A stretch of 64,000 nucleotides of DNA from GCA-2699365 sp036160955 (GTDB lineage Bacteria; Verrucomicrobiota; Verrucomicrobiia; Opitutales; Coraliomargaritaceae): positions 1 through 64,000 of the forward strand of contig JAYYDJ010000041.1 in the NCBI GenBank assembly GCA_036160955.1, written 5' to 3'. The notes under the pieces were generated by a model. The model searched no databases. It was not told the origin of the DNA and saw nothing but the letters and a program-made list of their open reading frames with translations. Both the position numbers and the translations under genes were made by a program. How positions within the stretch are numbered: the stretch's first letter is position 1; the number at the start of each line of letters is the position of its first letter. This document shows, piece after piece, positions 62,571 to 64,000 of the stretch.

Positions 62571-63968
62571 ATGGCTACTTCTACTAAATACGATCTCGTT
62601 GTCATCGGCGGCGGCCCTGCTGGCTATGCTGCCGCAATCCGTGCGGGGCAACTTGGAAAGAAAGTTGCCTGTGTCGAGCAAGAGCGTCCTGGCGGTACAT
62701 GTTTAAACTGGGGGTGCATACCCTCGAAGGCATTGCTAAAGAGCGCAGAGTTGTTTAATAAGATGAGTCATTGCGAAGATTTTGGACTGAGTATCAGCGG
62801 GTTGAGCTATGATTTTAATAAAGTAATCCAGCGGTCTCGCGGTGTTTCCGATACGATGGCAAAGGGCATTGAATTTCTATTTAAGAAAAATAAGGTCGAG
62901 TATGTTCGTGGTGTTGGCCAAATTAATGTAGCCGGTATTGTTGAAGTCAGTGATGGCCCAGACGCAGGTACAGTACTTTCTACTGAAAAAATTCTTATCG
63001 CTACTGGCTGTAAGCCGCGCACACTACCAGATCTTGAAGTGGACGGACAGCGCGTAATGACATCACGCCAAGCTTTAGAGATGAAGGAGCAACCGAAATC
63101 AATTGCGATCATGGGTGCAGGAGCAATCGGTGCAGAATTTGCCTATTTTCTAAATACTTTTGGCACAAAAGTTACATTGGTGGAGATGCAAGATCAGTTG
63201 TTGCCGGTTGAAGACCATGAAGTTGCCGCAGTCGTAGCGAAGGAATTTAATAAGCAGGGAATTGATTGCCGAACTTCTACTGCGGTAGAAAACATCAAAG
63301 TTTCTAAAAAATCGGTGAAGCTTGACCTGATCAAGTCAGGTAAGACGGAAAGCGTAGAAGTGGATAGCGTGTTAATTGCTATTGGCGTTGTTGCAAACAC
63401 CGAAGGATTATTTTCCTCTCGGGTTAAATTAGTTGAGGAGCGTGGTTATGTCCAAGTCGACGCGGATTATCAGACTTCTGTAAAAGGGATCTACGCAGCT
63501 GGCGATATTATCGGACCACCTTGGTTAGCTCACGTTGCGACTTATGAGGCGATACAAGCAGTGCAAGGAATGTTTGGGCATGGAGCTGCGAAACAAGTTA
63601 CAGATTTCCCAGGTTGTACCTACTGTTTACCGCAGGTCGCCTCTATTGGCGAGACAGAGCGTCAACTGAAGGATGCAGGCGTTGCTTACAAGGTCGGAAA
63701 ATTCCCATTTATGGCCTCTGGCAAAGCAGTTGCTTCGGGTGCGCCAGAAGGATTTGTTAAATTGTTAGTTGATGAGAAGTATGGTGAGATTTTAGGTGCG
63801 CACATTGTTGGGGGAGATGCGACCGAGATGATTGCTGAGTACTGCTTAGGCAAGAAGCTGGAGGTCACTGCTGAGGAAATTCATAATACAATACATGCAC
63901 ATCCTACTCTAGCGGAAGCTACAATGGAAGCAGCAGCAGCAGTCTTTGGCGAAGCGATCCATATCTAA
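62571..63968 (+). CDS. lpdA: Dihydrolipoyl dehydrogenase
   Basis: LpdA (E3) reoxidises the dihydrolipoyl groups of pyruvate and 2-oxoglutarate dehydrogenases and the glycine cleavage system. The 465-residue protein has the FAD fold VVIGGGPAGYAAAIRAGQLG, the redox disulfide C44/C49 (GGTCLNWGCIPSKALL), the NAD fold AIMGAGAIGAEFAYFLNTFG and GIYAAGDI. The C-terminal His-Glu couple lies in IHAHPTLAEA. All catalytic residues are intact. Length is normal. The E1/E2 genes are not in the window. Confidence 0.96.
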   Translation: MATSTKYDLVVIGGGPAGYAAAIRAGQLGKKVACVEQERPGGTCLNWGCIPSKALLKSAELFNKMSHCEDFGLSISGLSYDFNKVIQRSRGVSDTMAKGIEFLFKKNKVEYVRGVGQINVAGIVEVSDGPDAGTVLSTEKILIATGCKPRTLPDLEVDGQRVMTSRQALEMKEQPKSIAIMGAGAIGAEFAYFLNTFGTKVTLVEMQDQLLPVEDHEVAAVVAKEFNKQGIDCRTSTAVENIKVSKKSVKLDLIKSGKTESVEVDSVLIAIGVVANTEGLFSSRVKLVEERGYVQVDADYQTSVKGIYAAGDIIGPPWLAHVATYEAIQAVQGMFGHGAAKQVTDFPGCTYCLPQVASIGETERQLKDAGVAYKVGKFPFMASGKAVASGAPEGFVKLLVDEKYGEILGAHIVGGDATEMIAEYCLGKKLEVTAEEIHNTIHAHPTLAEATMEAAAAVFGEAIHI

Positions 63969-64000
63969 GGCGCATTATAAAGTGCCTCTCTTACTAACAA

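Noticed and set aside
1..64000. CRISPR arrays, transposases, rRNA genes
   Set aside because: No regularly spaced direct repeats, no transposase motifs or terminal repeats, and no rRNA-like sequence were seen by eye.

Overview
This window looks like chromosomal DNA of a Verrucomicrobia-type bacterium, probably a marine member of the Opitutae/Puniceicoccales. The argument rests on gene families, not on a search. A PEP-CTERM protein and an exosortase lie in the same window. There is a TIGR02597-like secreted protein, a DUF5069 protein, a prepilin-like protein with a C-terminal FMDGH motif, a formylglycine-type sulfatase and a Bacteroidetes-like three-subunit succinate dehydrogenase. Base composition is moderately AT-rich and start codons mostly lack a Shine-Dalgarno sequence. 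I see no insertion sequence, prophage, CRISPR array or rRNA. One tRNA gene, tRNA-Arg(CCU), is present.

Layout. 1-4.7 kb (minus strand): the 5' end of carB, interrupted by an in-frame stop, then a RidA-family gene, an SLC1-type dicarboxylate/glutamate symporter, rsmA, trpC and a DUF5069 gene. 4.8-9.9 kb (minus): two large exported proteins with overlapping genes, a YHYH-domain/sulfatase fusion and an MbnP-like/di-haem peroxidase (MauG/MbnH-like) fusion. This is the most unusual locus. 10-15.5 kb: pyrG, then sdhCAB on the plus strand. 15.6-20.7 kb (minus): a pseudopilin, glyA, an unrecognised exported repeat protein with WPF motifs, surE and a thioesterase. 20.8-27.6 kb: an OmpL-like porin, argG, a PilC/GspF-like protein (minus), a TIGR02597-like protein, a PEP-CTERM protein and an FKBP isomerase. 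27.6-29.5 kb (minus): queC-queD-queE for 7-deazaguanine synthesis.

29.6-37.4 kb (plus): the translation/RNA operon nusA-infB-rbfA-nrnA-truB-ribF-rluD, with a terminator-like hairpin in the nusA leader. Ppx/GppA converges on it and obgE follows. 39.5-46 kb (minus): exosortase, dnaE, a lipoate-ligase-like gene and an RmlD-like reductase. 46-48.4 kb (plus): hisC and a CNNM/CorC-like membrane protein. 48.4-54.5 kb: an exopolysaccharide export group (membrane-anchored TPR protein, BBP2_2 barrel, Wza-like export protein, Wzc-like tyrosine kinase). 54.5-64 kb: tsaC/sua5, rpsR, tRNA-Arg, a TPR/ExbB/ExbD/TonB-like envelope cluster, a dCMP deaminase, rpmJ and rpmE of cysteine-poor type, a PF04020 membrane protein and lpdA.

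Most genes are housekeeping. Accessory interest lies in the cell envelope: the exported copper/redox-like two-gene unit, the PEP-CTERM/exosortase pair with exopolysaccharide export, and the ExbB/ExbD cluster that ends in a divergent transducer-like protein.
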